From the IMG/VR virus record IMGVR_UViG_3300042691_019595, positions 1-39,799 of that record: a DNA stretch of 39,799 nt; one strand, given 5' to 3'. The DNA comes from a virus. Shown piece by piece: positions 27,870 through 36,840 of this stretch. The position numbers and the translations under genes were made by a program. The notes under the pieces are model-generated. The model was given only the letters and a program-made list of their open reading frames with translations. It had not been told where the DNA came from and did not search any database. Within the stretch, counting starts at the first letter, position 1; the number at the start of each line of letters is the position of its first letter.

Positions 27870-28949
27870 TCAATTATCCTTCGCGGCGTCGATGGTATAA
27901 TGGATTTTCACGCCATGCAGGCGCGCATCGACGGCCATCGTATCGGAGCCATCTGCCGGAACGCGCTTGACCTGAAACACCACCCACTCCTCCGCGCCCG
28001 GAGTTCCGGCAACCGTGAGCGCGCCCGTCTCGTCGCTGATATAAATGTCATTGGTCGTGCCGCCCGTGTCAGCGACCTGAACCGCCGTGCCGAACGCGGT
28101 GTCGGCAGCATCGTCGTTTGCGAATGCCACCGCCTCGATGGCCCACACGACGCCGAAGTTGGTGGTCGTTGCCGGATGTGACCACACAAACTGGCAGATG
28201 AGAGTGCCCTCGTCCCAACTTTTTGGAAACTGCACGGCAAATTGTGAAAATTCCTGCGTGGTGGTGTCGAAATCCAGCGTCTTCAGCATCACCTTGTTGG
28301 TGGAGGTCTCGACGCTGCCGCTCGCCGCGCCATTGGTGGTGCGCGCGGTCATCGCGCCTGCGGGCACCCAGATCGTCTGCTGGCCGAGGATGGATGCCGT
28401 GGTGGCGTAGCTCGACAGGTTGATGACCGGGTCAAGCAGGATGAAGTCCGTGCCGTTGTACACTGCCTCGTGGATGGTGCCGGAGACGCCGAGATCGCCC
28501 GCGACGAGCGCCGCGCCGCCGGGGTTCTTCTTGATGGTTTTGGCCCCGAGACTTTCGACGTTGACGGTCGGAGCCACCACCGTGTTTGCGCCGCCTGACA
28601 CCCAGCGGATCACCATGCCTGTGGCATAGGCGGCGATGGCCGGGGTAAAGGCCAGCGTGATGGCGTCCGCCGTGCCGCCCACCGTGGTGGCCTGCTGCAC
28701 GCTGCCCGCCTGCACCTGCGACAGCCGCGCCGCGTCGGCGGCCAAGGTCGCAACGGCGAGGTTGGTCAGCTTGTTGCCGCCCATCGACTGGTTGGCCTCG
28801 AAGGCCTTCGAGCCGTCCTTGTTGATGCTGTCGGTCAAGGCCTGCGCGATGTCATCCATGATGGCATTCACGGTGGCCGAGCTGGCCTGCTGGTTCGCCA
28901 CAGCGAAAGTCGCAGGCAGTGAATAGTTTCCTGATCCGTCGCGCGCCAT
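27870..28949 (-). CDS. Tail fibre protein
   Basis: The start at 28949 forms TAATG with the preceding gene. The 359-residue protein begins MARDGSGNYSLPATFAVANQ, followed by QASSATVNAIMDDIAQALTD and SMGGNKLTNLAVATLAADAA. This N-terminal region is the particle-attachment domain common to podovirus fibres. The middle (AGSVQQATTVGGTADAITLA, LGQQTIWVPAGAMTA) is beta-rich and the end (EWVVFQVKRVPADGSDTMAV) is likely a jelly-roll carbohydrate-binding type domain. It should bind the tail and position the receptor-binding part. Identity as fibre is well supported; specificity is not. Confidence 0.82.
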   Translation of the reverse strand: MARDGSGNYSLPATFAVANQQASSATVNAIMDDIAQALTDSINKDGSKAFEANQSMGGNKLTNLAVATLAADAARLSQVQAGSVQQATTVGGTADAITLAFTPAIAAYATGMVIRWVSGGANTVVAPTVNVESLGAKTIKKNPGGAALVAGDLGVSGTIHEAVYNGTDFILLDPVINLSSYATTASILGQQTIWVPAGAMTARTTNGAASGSVETSTNKVMLKTLDFDTTTQEFSQFAVQFPKSWDEGTLICQFVWSHPATTTNFGVVWAIEAVAFANDDAADTAFGTAVQVADTGGTTNDIYISDETGALTVAGTPGAEEWVVFQVKRVPADGSDTMAVDARLHGVKIHYTIDAAKDN

Positions 28950-31096
28950 TATTCGTTCACCTCTCTTGCATCCAGATACACGTCAGCGCCGGTCGCCGGA
29001 AGGCCGCGCGTCAGGCTGCGCACGAGCTGATCCACAGCCTTGCCCGCCTGCTCCTTCGACAGCTTCCGTCCCGAGCGCACGATGATGTCTTCGATCAGCT
29101 TGTCGCGCGCCGGTCCCTGCCGCGTCAGGCGATCCGCCGTGGCATTGATCAGTTCCGACGCGGGGCCTTTCTGCAGGGCTCCCGCAATCATCTCGCGCAG
29201 CCTGCCCATGGCAGCACCCGAACCACCAGCCAGTGCGCCGGACGGACCGCCGAGCATGAAGCCAGCGCCCGCGCCCGCCATGGTGTCGATGGCCGCGTCA
29301 CCCAGACCAGCCCGGCCCTGCGGCCCCCAGTAGCGCGCGGCGGCCTGCCCGATGGGCGTGGTGCGCGAGTTGCGCGACGGCTCCGCGAGGTTCGACGTCT
29401 CCATAAAGGTCTGCTCGTTGTCGAGGCCCTGCGCCAGCCGCGCCCGGCGCTCCGGCGTGGTGAACAGGTCGAGCTTGTCGGAGTTCATGTTGCCGTCGAG
29501 GATGCGGTCCGCCTTGGTGGCCGGGTTGACGTTCGGCTGCGACATGCGCATCTCGATCTCGTCGCGCACGCCCGCGCGCATGGCGATCTCTTCAGGCTTG
29601 GTGGCCTTGCTGACCTTGGCCTTGACCTGATCGGGATGCGTGCGCCCGAGGATTTCGTCCTTGCCATACTGGTAGGCCTCATCGATCCGCGCCCCCTCCG
29701 CCCACAGGCGGTCGGCCTCATCGAAGCCGGGGATTTGCGTCTTCAGCACCTTGTCCAGCTCGCGCCGCACGTCCTGCAGGCGCGCTGCGGCCTTGCCCTC
29801 GCCCGCGCGGTACAGCTTGTTGATCTGGTCATCGAGCTGCTCGCGCACACCATGCACGATGTTGCCCTGACCGATGACGTTGCCCGCGTCATCCACGAGC
29901 TGCGCGCGATAGGTCTGCAGCATGCCGCCGAGCGGGCTCTTCGGGCTGTAGGTCTTCATCAGCTCATCGATCTTGAGCAGCGCGTCCTCGGGATCGACCA
30001 CGTGGCGCTTCGCCAGCTCATAGGCCGGGCCTGCGGGCTTGCGCATGTCGGCGATGCCGTCCTTCACGGCCTGCGGCCCCACGTACTTGCCGAAGGTGTC
30101 ATCCAGCATGCCGGTGACGCGCCCCTTGGCTCCGGCCCGGCGGGCTTCGAGGCGCGGGGCAATGACGCTCGCACCACCCGCCGCACTGGTGCCGCCGGTC
30201 GCCACCTGCATGCCCTCGTTGACGTCCGCCATCATGCCGAGCGGCCCCTGCTTCTGGGCCGTGGCCTTGGCCTGCTCCGGCGTCCAGCCGGTGTCCTCCA
30301 GCATGTCCGCGACCTTGCCGACAGACTTCTGGTCGAGGCCCTTGTCCTTCCAGCGACCGCGCAGGTAGCCCGCACCGGCACCGAGCAGCGGGAACAGGCC
30401 GCCCAGTGTGCCGCCGACCACGCCACCGTAGCCGCCCTGCTTCAGGCGATCCTCGGTGCCCTCGCCCGACAGGAAGCCGTAGATGCCGCCCTGAGCGCCG
30501 CCGAGGCCCATGCCGGTCAGCACGCGCCCGCCCAGCGACTTCAGGCCCTCCTGCGGCAGCAGCATGCTCTGCGCGATGCCACCGCCCACCTGACCGGCGA
30601 AATGCGACCACGGATTTTCTTCCTGCGAGACGTCGAGCAGCTCGCGCGCCTGATCGCGACCCTTCTCGTAGCCCGGCATGTAGCCTTCGCCGCGCATCAT
30701 GCTGCCGATGCCGCTCACCGCGCCGGTCAGCTCGTCGCCGCCGCCCATCGTCGCCATGTCGCCGCCGCCGATGATCATGCTGTCGAGGGGCGAGAGCTGC
30801 GGGTCCATGTGGCCGTAGAGCCGCCGGTCGGTGTCCTCGGGGCTTTCGCCCTCCATGGGCTTGGACAGCTCGCGCTCGATGGCGTCGGCCAGCGGATCAC
30901 CGCGCTTCGACGTGCGGTAGTAATCCACCATCTGTTCGCGCGTCATCTGGCGCACCGCGTCCTCGGCGGAAGGTGCCGACTGCCAGCCCGCCCCTCCCCC
31001 CGGCTGCGGAATGCCCCGCGCCGGGCCAGAGGAGGCCGCTGGCGGCGTTCCTGCACCCGGCTGGTAGATGGGTGCCTGCTCCCACGCGGCGGCCAT
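28949..31096 (-). CDS. Internal virion / DNA ejection protein (715 residues)
   Basis: I start at 31096 (AGGAGGAAG upstream; TGATG with the previous gene). The N-terminus is Ala/Pro/Gly-rich (MAAAWEQAPIYQPGAGTPPA), residues about 40-115 are charged and helical, and hydrophobic Gly/Ala-rich stretches follow (GGQV..MLLPQEG, GMGLGGAQGGIYGFLSGEGT, GGTLGGLFPLLGAGAGYLRG). Long helices continue (EDALLKIDELMKTYSPKSPL; REQLDDQINKLYRAGEGKAA; DELERVLK...). Such Gly/Ala hydrophobic segments plus long helices are typical of podovirus internal proteins that are ejected and may form a channel across the envelope. No lytic domain is visible. Confidence 0.72.
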   Translation of the reverse strand: MAAAWEQAPIYQPGAGTPPAASSGPARGIPQPGGGAGWQSAPSAEDAVRQMTREQMVDYYRTSKRGDPLADAIERELSKPMEGESPEDTDRRLYGHMDPQLSPLDSMIIGGGDMATMGGGDELTGAVSGIGSMMRGEGYMPGYEKGRDQARELLDVSQEENPWSHFAGQVGGGIAQSMLLPQEGLKSLGGRVLTGMGLGGAQGGIYGFLSGEGTEDRLKQGGYGGVVGGTLGGLFPLLGAGAGYLRGRWKDKGLDQKSVGKVADMLEDTGWTPEQAKATAQKQGPLGMMADVNEGMQVATGGTSAAGGASVIAPRLEARRAGAKGRVTGMLDDTFGKYVGPQAVKDGIADMRKPAGPAYELAKRHVVDPEDALLKIDELMKTYSPKSPLGGMLQTYRAQLVDDAGNVIGQGNIVHGVREQLDDQINKLYRAGEGKAAARLQDVRRELDKVLKTQIPGFDEADRLWAEGARIDEAYQYGKDEILGRTHPDQVKAKVSKATKPEEIAMRAGVRDEIEMRMSQPNVNPATKADRILDGNMNSDKLDLFTTPERRARLAQGLDNEQTFMETSNLAEPSRNSRTTPIGQAAARYWGPQGRAGLGDAAIDTMAGAGAGFMLGGPSGALAGGSGAAMGRLREMIAGALQKGPASELINATADRLTRQGPARDKLIEDIIVRSGRKLSKEQAGKAVDQLVRSLTRGLPATGADVYLDAREVNE

Positions 31097-32568
31097 CAGG
31101 GCTTCCTCCTGACGGTTCCGTCCGGTGCCATGAACCACGTGCCGGACGGCATCTGGGCATAGGCCGCGTCGGCCTGCGCCGGATCGGGCGGCAGGCGCAT
31201 CATGTCACCCTGCATGGGGGCCTCGTCCGGCACCTCATAGAGGGCGCGAGACCGTTGCACGCCGGGGTCAGTGCTGTCCGGCGGGTAGACCTTGTCGAGG
31301 CGGGCCTGATACTCGTCAATCGCCACCGCGTTGGCACGCTCCATGATGTCGAGCAGGCGCAGGATGGTGCCCTCGTTGAGGTCGATCTGGCCGCCCGCCG
31401 CCATCATGGCGAACTCGCGGTCGGTGTTCGAAATCTGCGACGAGCCGACCGTGGCCTTGATCATCGCCGAGACCTGCGGCGCGATGGCCGCGCGGAAGGT
31501 CTGGGTGTTCACAATCCTGTCGGGGTTTGCCACGCCGAGCGATGCGCCGATCTGCTGCATGAACAGGCGCTGTTCCGCGAACGGGCCGGTGATGGCTCCG
31601 TCGAGGATTGCCTTCTTTGCCTCGCGCATCGAACGCAAGCCCGTTCGCATGGAGGTGATGGTGTCGAAGTTCTGGCCGATGCGGTCAAAAACCTGCTTAT
31701 CGTTGCCGCCGGTCATGTCCAAGATGACCCCGCCGCCCGGCTTGTAGGGCGCGCGGCCCACCTCCTGCCAGCCCTCGGGCGTCCACTCGCGGGTGATCTC
31801 GATCACCTCGCCAGTCTCGGGGTCCTTCGTGCGATAGGTGTCGGTCTTGGGTGCGCTGGCCGGATCAGCTCCGCCATCGTAGATCACCTCGCCCGTGTCG
31901 AGATCGATCACCTTGTTGTTGACGGTTGCGGTGCGGCGGCCACGGCCTTCGCCGGGGCGCGGCGTGAAACCGGGCACAGCGGACACGCTGCCCTGACCCG
32001 GCACCTTCGGCACGTAGTACATCTGGCCGTCAGCACCCTGCTGCATGTCGTACTGCGGGTCATCCGCCTGATCGAGTTCGAGTTGGGCGCGCTGGCGCGA
32101 CAGCATCTGGTCCTCGGTCGGATTGTTCCGCTGCCACATATCCCACGCCATCGACTGCGACTGACTGTCCGCATACGGATCATTCATCAGGCCCATGAGC
32201 GTGGCATTGTCCGGCTTGCCCGCCAGCGCGTCGGCCAGCTTCGACTTGAAGGCCGTGGTGCCAGCCTCCTTCTCGCGTGTGGCCTTGCCCTGCCCGTAAC
32301 CGGCAAAGCCCATGCCTGCCACCTTCGCCAAGGCGCTGAGCGGATCGGGCGTGTTCACGCCGCTCATGCTGGACAGGGCGTTGGCCCATGCATCGCGGTT
32401 GTTGTCGAGGCCCTGCGGACCCATGGCACCGGGCCGCGAGCCGAGCGACAGGGCGTTCTTGAACTTGCCCATGGTGCCGGACATGGCGCTGGCGACCGGC
32501 TTCGCGGTCTTCTCGCGCACCAGCGAGACCGTGCGGGCCTGACCCGGCGTCTTCTGCGAAGCATACAT
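31096..32568 (-). CDS. Internal virion protein (490 residues)
   Basis: The start at 32568 forms TGATG with the preceding gene. The N-terminal half is Gly/Ala-rich and disordered, with SMAWDMWQRNNPTEDQMLSR and QLELDQADDPQYDM. The second half is helical: DTITSMRTGLRSMREAKKAI, GPFAEQRLFMQQIGASLGVA and NTDREFAMMAAGGQIDLNEG. This last segment recurs in phage ejection proteins and resembles internal virion proteins of related podoviruses. The gene lies between two other internal virion genes, so all three probably leave the capsid together. Fine function unknown. Confidence 0.7.
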   Translation of the reverse strand: MYASQKTPGQARTVSLVREKTAKPVASAMSGTMGKFKNALSLGSRPGAMGPQGLDNNRDAWANALSSMSGVNTPDPLSALAKVAGMGFAGYGQGKATREKEAGTTAFKSKLADALAGKPDNATLMGLMNDPYADSQSQSMAWDMWQRNNPTEDQMLSRQRAQLELDQADDPQYDMQQGADGQMYYVPKVPGQGSVSAVPGFTPRPGEGRGRRTATVNNKVIDLDTGEVIYDGGADPASAPKTDTYRTKDPETGEVIEITREWTPEGWQEVGRAPYKPGGGVILDMTGGNDKQVFDRIGQNFDTITSMRTGLRSMREAKKAILDGAITGPFAEQRLFMQQIGASLGVANPDRIVNTQTFRAAIAPQVSAMIKATVGSSQISNTDREFAMMAAGGQIDLNEGTILRLLDIMERANAVAIDEYQARLDKVYPPDSTDPGVQRSRALYEVPDEAPMQGDMMRLPPDPAQADAAYAQMPSGTWFMAPDGTVRRKP

Positions 32569-33797
32569 CAGGCAACCCTCCGTGCGCCGAGCCGCTGCAG
32601 CCCGCCCTTGGCGCGCGCGTCCTGATAGGTCGGGCGCGGCAGGGCCTTGCGGACATTGTAGTTGGGATCATCAGGATCGAGGCGCATGCCGCCCCGGCGA
32701 TGCATCTGGCCGTCCGGCAGGGCATTCATGCTCCAGCCCGGCTGGCCGTAGAGGCGCGGGTCCACCGTGCGCTCGCGCTCGATGTCGCGCATGTACTTCT
32801 CGCCCTGCGGCACGCGCTTCCAATCCACGTACTTGACGCCGCCGACCTCGGCCACGGCCTCGGGGATTTTCTTTTCGACGTCCTGCGCGGTGGGCGTGCG
32901 ATGCACCTGATTGGAACCCTTGTAGCTCCACTCCTTCTCGCCCAGCTTGGACAGGCCCTTCTTGCCGCCCTTGACGTTCTTCACGCGCTCGTCGGATGCC
33001 ATCCAGCCGCCCAGTGCAGCGCCGCCGATCTGGCCCAGAGCGCCCCACATGCCAGCCGAGGACTGGGCCTGCGAACGCGCGAGCTGGTTGGCGTAGCCCG
33101 CCTGCGTGATCCCGGCCACGTCGGTGTTTGCCACGCCCGACTGCGGACCCTGCAGCCACGAGGGCTCGGTGATCTGCCCGGTGCCCATCAGGGCAGCGCC
33201 CTCCTTGAGAGGCTGGTTGCGCAGCGTGAGCGCGGTACTCATGCCGGTGCCATAGCTGTCGAGCATGAAGGCATCGCGGGCGCGCTGGGTGCCCTCGGTG
33301 AAGTCGCGCATCGACTGGTCGTAGGCCTCGGTGCCGATGTTGAGGCCACGGTTGGCGAGCGACTGGCGCAGCTCCTCCTGATTGCGCGCAATCGCGCTGG
33401 AGTTCAGCTTGTCATAGAGCCCGCCCGCCCACTCCTCGTGGACGCCGGGGTTGTAGTTGAAGGGCGTGGACAGGGCGTCCTTGACGCGGCCAGCCTGATC
33501 AATCGCCATCTGGTTATAGCGCGCGTCGAACTGCTGCTCCTGATCCAGCAGCCCCTGCTGTGCCGGAGACAGCGAACTCTCCACCATGAACTTCGGCACC
33601 TCGACCATCTTGCCGGTGGTCGGGTCCTTGTAGGACCACATTCCTGCAGGCTTCCATGTCGCGGAACCGTAGGGCGTCTTCTGGTCCTGCATGTTGAGCA
33701 TCTGCTCATAGATCGCAGTAGACTGGTTCGCGCCGGTCTGGGCCGCTGCAGTCTTGATGGGGTTGGGCGGCGACGGAGAGCTCGATCCACGGTTCAT
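32568..33797 (-). CDS. Internal virion/tail protein with S74-like C-terminal chaperone segment
   Basis: I start at ATG 33797 (AGGAG before it; ATGA with the previous stop); a GTG at 33806 is possible. The protein has 409 residues. Residues 1-255 are helical with Gln-rich segments (EQMLNMQDQKTPYGSATWKP; RNQEELRQSLANRGLNIGTE). Near residue 267, ASDERVKN is the usual opening of the intramolecular chaperone (peptidase S74) domain. It is followed by LGEKEWSYKGS, HRTPTAQDVEKKIPEAVAEV and KYVDWKRV, matching the TxAQDVxxxxPEAV and VDW/VDY motifs. In fibres this domain aids trimerisation and is cleaved off. Here it is found in an internal virion protein. Confidence 0.68.
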   Translation of the reverse strand: MNRGSSSPSPPNPIKTAAAQTGANQSTAIYEQMLNMQDQKTPYGSATWKPAGMWSYKDPTTGKMVEVPKFMVESSLSPAQQGLLDQEQQFDARYNQMAIDQAGRVKDALSTPFNYNPGVHEEWAGGLYDKLNSSAIARNQEELRQSLANRGLNIGTEAYDQSMRDFTEGTQRARDAFMLDSYGTGMSTALTLRNQPLKEGAALMGTGQITEPSWLQGPQSGVANTDVAGITQAGYANQLARSQAQSSAGMWGALGQIGGAALGGWMASDERVKNVKGGKKGLSKLGEKEWSYKGSNQVHRTPTAQDVEKKIPEAVAEVGGVKYVDWKRVPQGEKYMRDIERERTVDPRLYGQPGWSMNALPDGQMHRRGGMRLDPDDPNYNVRKALPRPTYQDARAKGGLQRLGARRVA

Positions 33798-36547
33798 GCG
33801 TACCACTCCTCTCCGAGCATCCGGCGCAAGGCCTGCTCAGGCGTCATATTGCTGTAGGCTCCGTAATAGGCATCCGGCGGCATGGGCGTCAGCGAGAAGC
33901 CACTGCCGGACGGCGGCCTCGGCTCTGACGGCGTGCCAGCCAGTGCATCAGCCACCTTCTCACGCTTGCTGCGCGGCTTCTTGGTGTCGCGGTCATTGCT
34001 CTTCGGGAAGCGGTCATTGGTGCTGCGCGGGCTCCTGACGGGCGACCTGCGCGGTTCTTCCGTGGACGGAGGAGTGTAGGTCACCGTTTCGGCGCGCGGC
34101 TCTTCTGCGGCCGCCTCCGGCGCTGGCGCGCGCTGCTCCTTCTTGGGCGGCGGTGGGCGCAGGGCATCCTGCAGGCCGCGAATGGCGTCTCCAGCGCCCT
34201 TGCGGATGGTCTTGCCGTACACAGGCCCGAAAGCCGCGCCAGCAAGCGACTTCTGCCAGCCGGGCGCTTCGGCGTAGGCCTTGATGCCGGGCTGCACCAT
34301 CGCCTGCCTGATGGCATCGCCGTCGAGCCTGTAGTCGCCGCGCAGGATGTCGCGTGCCAACATCACGCCGCGATCCATCATGGTTGGACCAGCCGCTGCC
34401 GACGCGGGCTCCTCGCTTTGCTCGGGCTGGCCGAGGCCGTAGCGTTCGGCATAGCCCGGCGGCAGGTCGGGAGACCCGATGCCGCCCAGCGCGGGTGCGC
34501 GAGGGCCAGCCGCATCGTATGGCGCGGTGTAGGTGCCAGACGCCACGCGCCCCGGATAGTCGGGGAGCTGGTAGGGCTGCTGCGGACCGGGCGTCTGCTC
34601 CACCCGCCCATAGTATTTTTTCCCAGTCGGCTGAGATGCTCCGTACCCGGAGTATTCGGGCTGGGCGCGCTGGGTGTCGAAGGGGTTGCGCTCAAGGCCG
34701 GGCGGTGGGGGCGGCGTGAAGCTGCCATAGCCGGAATATCCGCCACCGCGCTGGATGTCGAAGGCATTGCGCTCGACATTGGCGTTGATGGCGGGCGGCG
34801 CGAAGCTGGTCACGCCGGAATACTGCGGAGGAGACCTGCCGGTGTCGAAGGGGTTGCGCTCAAGCCCCGGCTGCGGCGGCCTCGCACGCGGCACTCCCAC
34901 GGCGCGCTGGGTGTCGAAGGGGTTGCGCTCAAGGCCAGCCTGCGGCGGGCGAGGGCGAGGGCGCGCAACAGGGGCCGCAGGCGCGACAGGGGGCGTCTCG
35001 GATGCCGTCTGGAAGCCGCCGGTACGAGGGGGCTGGGAAATCATGCCGGGCTGCAACTCGCCGCCTGCCAGCCGCGTGGTGGGGCCGGAGGGTGCCTGTC
35101 TCGCGCGCAGCGTGGCAGCCGCGTGATTGTTCGGCTGGAAGCGGCCCGGCGTCACATCGTGGTGCATGTAGTCGCGGGCCGTCGTGCCGGACTGGAAGTC
35201 GCCACCATACCGCATGGTGCCGCGCACGCCGCTGTAGGCCTCGGGGTTCTGGTAGACGGTGTCATAAACATCGTTTGACCACTGTTTGTAGGGCGCGCCC
35301 AGCTCGGCAGCGATCTTGTCAGCAACGGACTTGGGCCTGCCGCCGAGCCTGTTCACACCAGCGATGGGAAAGGATGCCCACCGGCCAACCTGCGCCTCAC
35401 CGACCGGCCTGCCAGACACGGGGTCGCGCAGGAAGTTGTCGATGGCGTAACCCTTCGAGTGATTGCCCCTGTCGCCCTTGCCACGGCCACCGGAGAACAC
35501 GGTGATCGGCTGGTTGGTGCGCAGGGCGGTGTCCTCGATTGCGCGGTAGAGCTTGTCACCCTGTTCCGACAGCTTCCGCCGAGCTGCGCTGGCCGCGAAA
35601 CTGCCGCCCCACTCGACCATGGGCACCTGCGCGGCATTGACGAAGGAGGACGTGTACTTTCCGCTGGGCTGGCGCTCCATGCCCATCCAGCCGCCGGGCA
35701 TCATGGCGTCCTGAGAGGGCTCACCGCCCATGACGTCAGCGCCGGGAGCCGTCTGCCAGTTCTTGCCATTGGTGAACCGGCCATAGAGGCCCTGATCGGC
35801 CATCCCGCTCAGGGTGACCGGATCGCTGATGGCGGAGGCTTCCGCCTCGGTTTTCTTCTGGCTGGTCGTGGAAGCCTTTGCAGGGGGTGCTGCAGGCCCG
35901 ACAGGTGGGGCCGCAGGGGTAGTAGCGGCCAGCTTGCTGAAGGCCGCCCCAGCCGCCGCGTTGGGGCCGCGCGAGGTGGTTTCGACGCCGGAGGCCGAAG
36001 GCTGCTTGCTCTGGCCGCCCGCGCCGAACTGGGACTGGCTGAAGCCGCCCGAGGGCTTCGCGCCGGAGGACGGGGATTTGGATGCGGACTGAGCCTTGGA
36101 CGCGGCAGAGCTGGCCGCAGCGCCCACGCCAGAGGCCTTGGATGCGCCTCCACCGAAGTTGCCGCCCGAGGGGGCGCTGGGGGCCTTGCTGGCACCGCCG
36201 CCGAAGTTGCCCGAGGAGGACCCCGACTTGGAGCTGGAGGAAGGGGCCGACTTGGCCGCGCTCGACATGGAGGATGCGCCGGACTTGGCCGCCGCTCCGA
36301 CGCCGCCCACCGATGAGGTCTTCGAGGCGCTCGACGGTGCGGTGCGCGCTGGAGCATTCATCGAGTTGACGCCCGGCCCAGCGAAGGCGAAGGACGGGAT
36401 ACCCTTGGGGCCACGCTCCACCACTCCATCCGTCAGCACACGGAGCAGTTCGGCCTCGGCCTTGTTGATGTAGGCGAGACGCTCCTTCGGACGGCCCCCA
36501 CCCGGATCATAGGTCTTCGGGACCTTGATGTGCTTGCGGTTCAGCAT
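33794..36547 (-). CDS. Large virion protein with M15 peptidase-like domain and ERNPFDTQR repeats (917 residues)
   Basis: The start at 36547 forms TGATG with the gene before. Residues about 60-240 are an extreme Ser/Gly/Ala/Lys low-complexity region. Residues about 325-480 hold a peptidase-like domain: NHSKGYAIDNFLRDPVSGRP near 361 fits the HxxGxAxD motif of M15 DD-peptidases, and HHDVTPGRF near 461 offers the downstream metal ligand. Residues about 536-628 contain four ERNPFDTQR-type repeats separated by Pro/Gly linkers. The C-terminal 230 residues are charged. It is probably an ejected or tail-tip cell-wall-degrading virion protein. Confidence 0.72.
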   Translation of the reverse strand: MLNRKHIKVPKTYDPGGGRPKERLAYINKAEAELLRVLTDGVVERGPKGIPSFAFAGPGVNSMNAPARTAPSSASKTSSVGGVGAAAKSGASSMSSAAKSAPSSSSKSGSSSGNFGGGASKAPSAPSGGNFGGGASKASGVGAAASSAASKAQSASKSPSSGAKPSGGFSQSQFGAGGQSKQPSASGVETTSRGPNAAAGAAFSKLAATTPAAPPVGPAAPPAKASTTSQKKTEAEASAISDPVTLSGMADQGLYGRFTNGKNWQTAPGADVMGGEPSQDAMMPGGWMGMERQPSGKYTSSFVNAAQVPMVEWGGSFAASAARRKLSEQGDKLYRAIEDTALRTNQPITVFSGGRGKGDRGNHSKGYAIDNFLRDPVSGRPVGEAQVGRWASFPIAGVNRLGGRPKSVADKIAAELGAPYKQWSNDVYDTVYQNPEAYSGVRGTMRYGGDFQSGTTARDYMHHDVTPGRFQPNNHAAATLRARQAPSGPTTRLAGGELQPGMISQPPRTGGFQTASETPPVAPAAPVARPRPRPPQAGLERNPFDTQRAVGVPRARPPQPGLERNPFDTGRSPPQYSGVTSFAPPAINANVERNAFDIQRGGGYSGYGSFTPPPPPGLERNPFDTQRAQPEYSGYGASQPTGKKYYGRVEQTPGPQQPYQLPDYPGRVASGTYTAPYDAAGPRAPALGGIGSPDLPPGYAERYGLGQPEQSEEPASAAAGPTMMDRGVMLARDILRGDYRLDGDAIRQAMVQPGIKAYAEAPGWQKSLAGAAFGPVYGKTIRKGAGDAIRGLQDALRPPPPKKEQRAPAPEAAAEEPRAETVTYTPPSTEEPRRSPVRSPRSTNDRFPKSNDRDTKKPRSKREKVADALAGTPSEPRPPSGSGFSLTPMPPDAYYGAYSNMTPEQALRRMLGEEWYA
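34667..34938 (-). repeat. Four imperfect direct repeats encoding ERNPFDTQR
   Basis: Repeat units at about 34667-34700, 34748-34778, 34841-34869 and 34902-34938 encode GLERNPFDTQR, NVERNAFDIQR, GLERNPFDTGR and GLERNPFDTQR. Units are separated by 50-75 bases of Pro/Gly/Tyr-rich coding sequence. Two of the units share long identical DNA, so duplication or conversion is recent. Confidence 0.8.
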
Positions 36548-36837
36548 CAGCGGCGTGCCAGTGCGTTGGCGAGCTTGTCGCGCCAGCCCTGCATCATGCC
36601 GCCACCCCGGAAGGCCGGGTTGCCATAGGCGCGCGTGCCGTTGGACTGCCAGCCGGTGGCGAAGCCGGGGCGCGTCATGCTGGGCTGGCCGTAGCCGCCG
36701 GGTTTCGGCGTCGGTGTGACCGGCGGCGTCATGCCGCCAGCATTGGGCGGGATCGACGGGCGCTCAGGAATGGCATTGGTCGGCAAGCCGTTGCTGGGCT
36801 TGGCCGGGAAGCCTGAACTGGACGGAGGAAATCGCAT
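36547..36837 (-). CDS. Proline/glycine-rich small protein (96 residues)
   Basis: The frame (MRFPPSSSGFPAKPSNGLPT, then PPVTPTPKPGGYGQPSMTRP and AFRGGGMMQGWRDKLANALA) is disordered through most of its length and ends in a short amphipathic helix (GWRDKLANALARR). It lies between the GNAT gene and the large virion protein, overlapping the latter. Such proteins may link tail components. Nothing shows a specific function. Confidence 0.62.
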   Translation of the reverse strand: MRFPPSSSGFPAKPSNGLPTNAIPERPSIPPNAGGMTPPVTPTPKPGGYGQPSMTRPGFATGWQSNGTRAYGNPAFRGGGMMQGWRDKLANALARR

Positions 36838-36840
36838 CGC

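Noticed and set aside
28919-32625. Long + strand frames opposite the internal virion genes
   Set aside because: Low-complexity Arg/His/Leu sequence complementary to well-supported - strand genes with coupled starts; no ribosome sites or motifs.
34667-34938. CRISPR array
   Set aside because: The repeats are in frame, imperfect, unequal in spacing and encode a conserved peptide motif.
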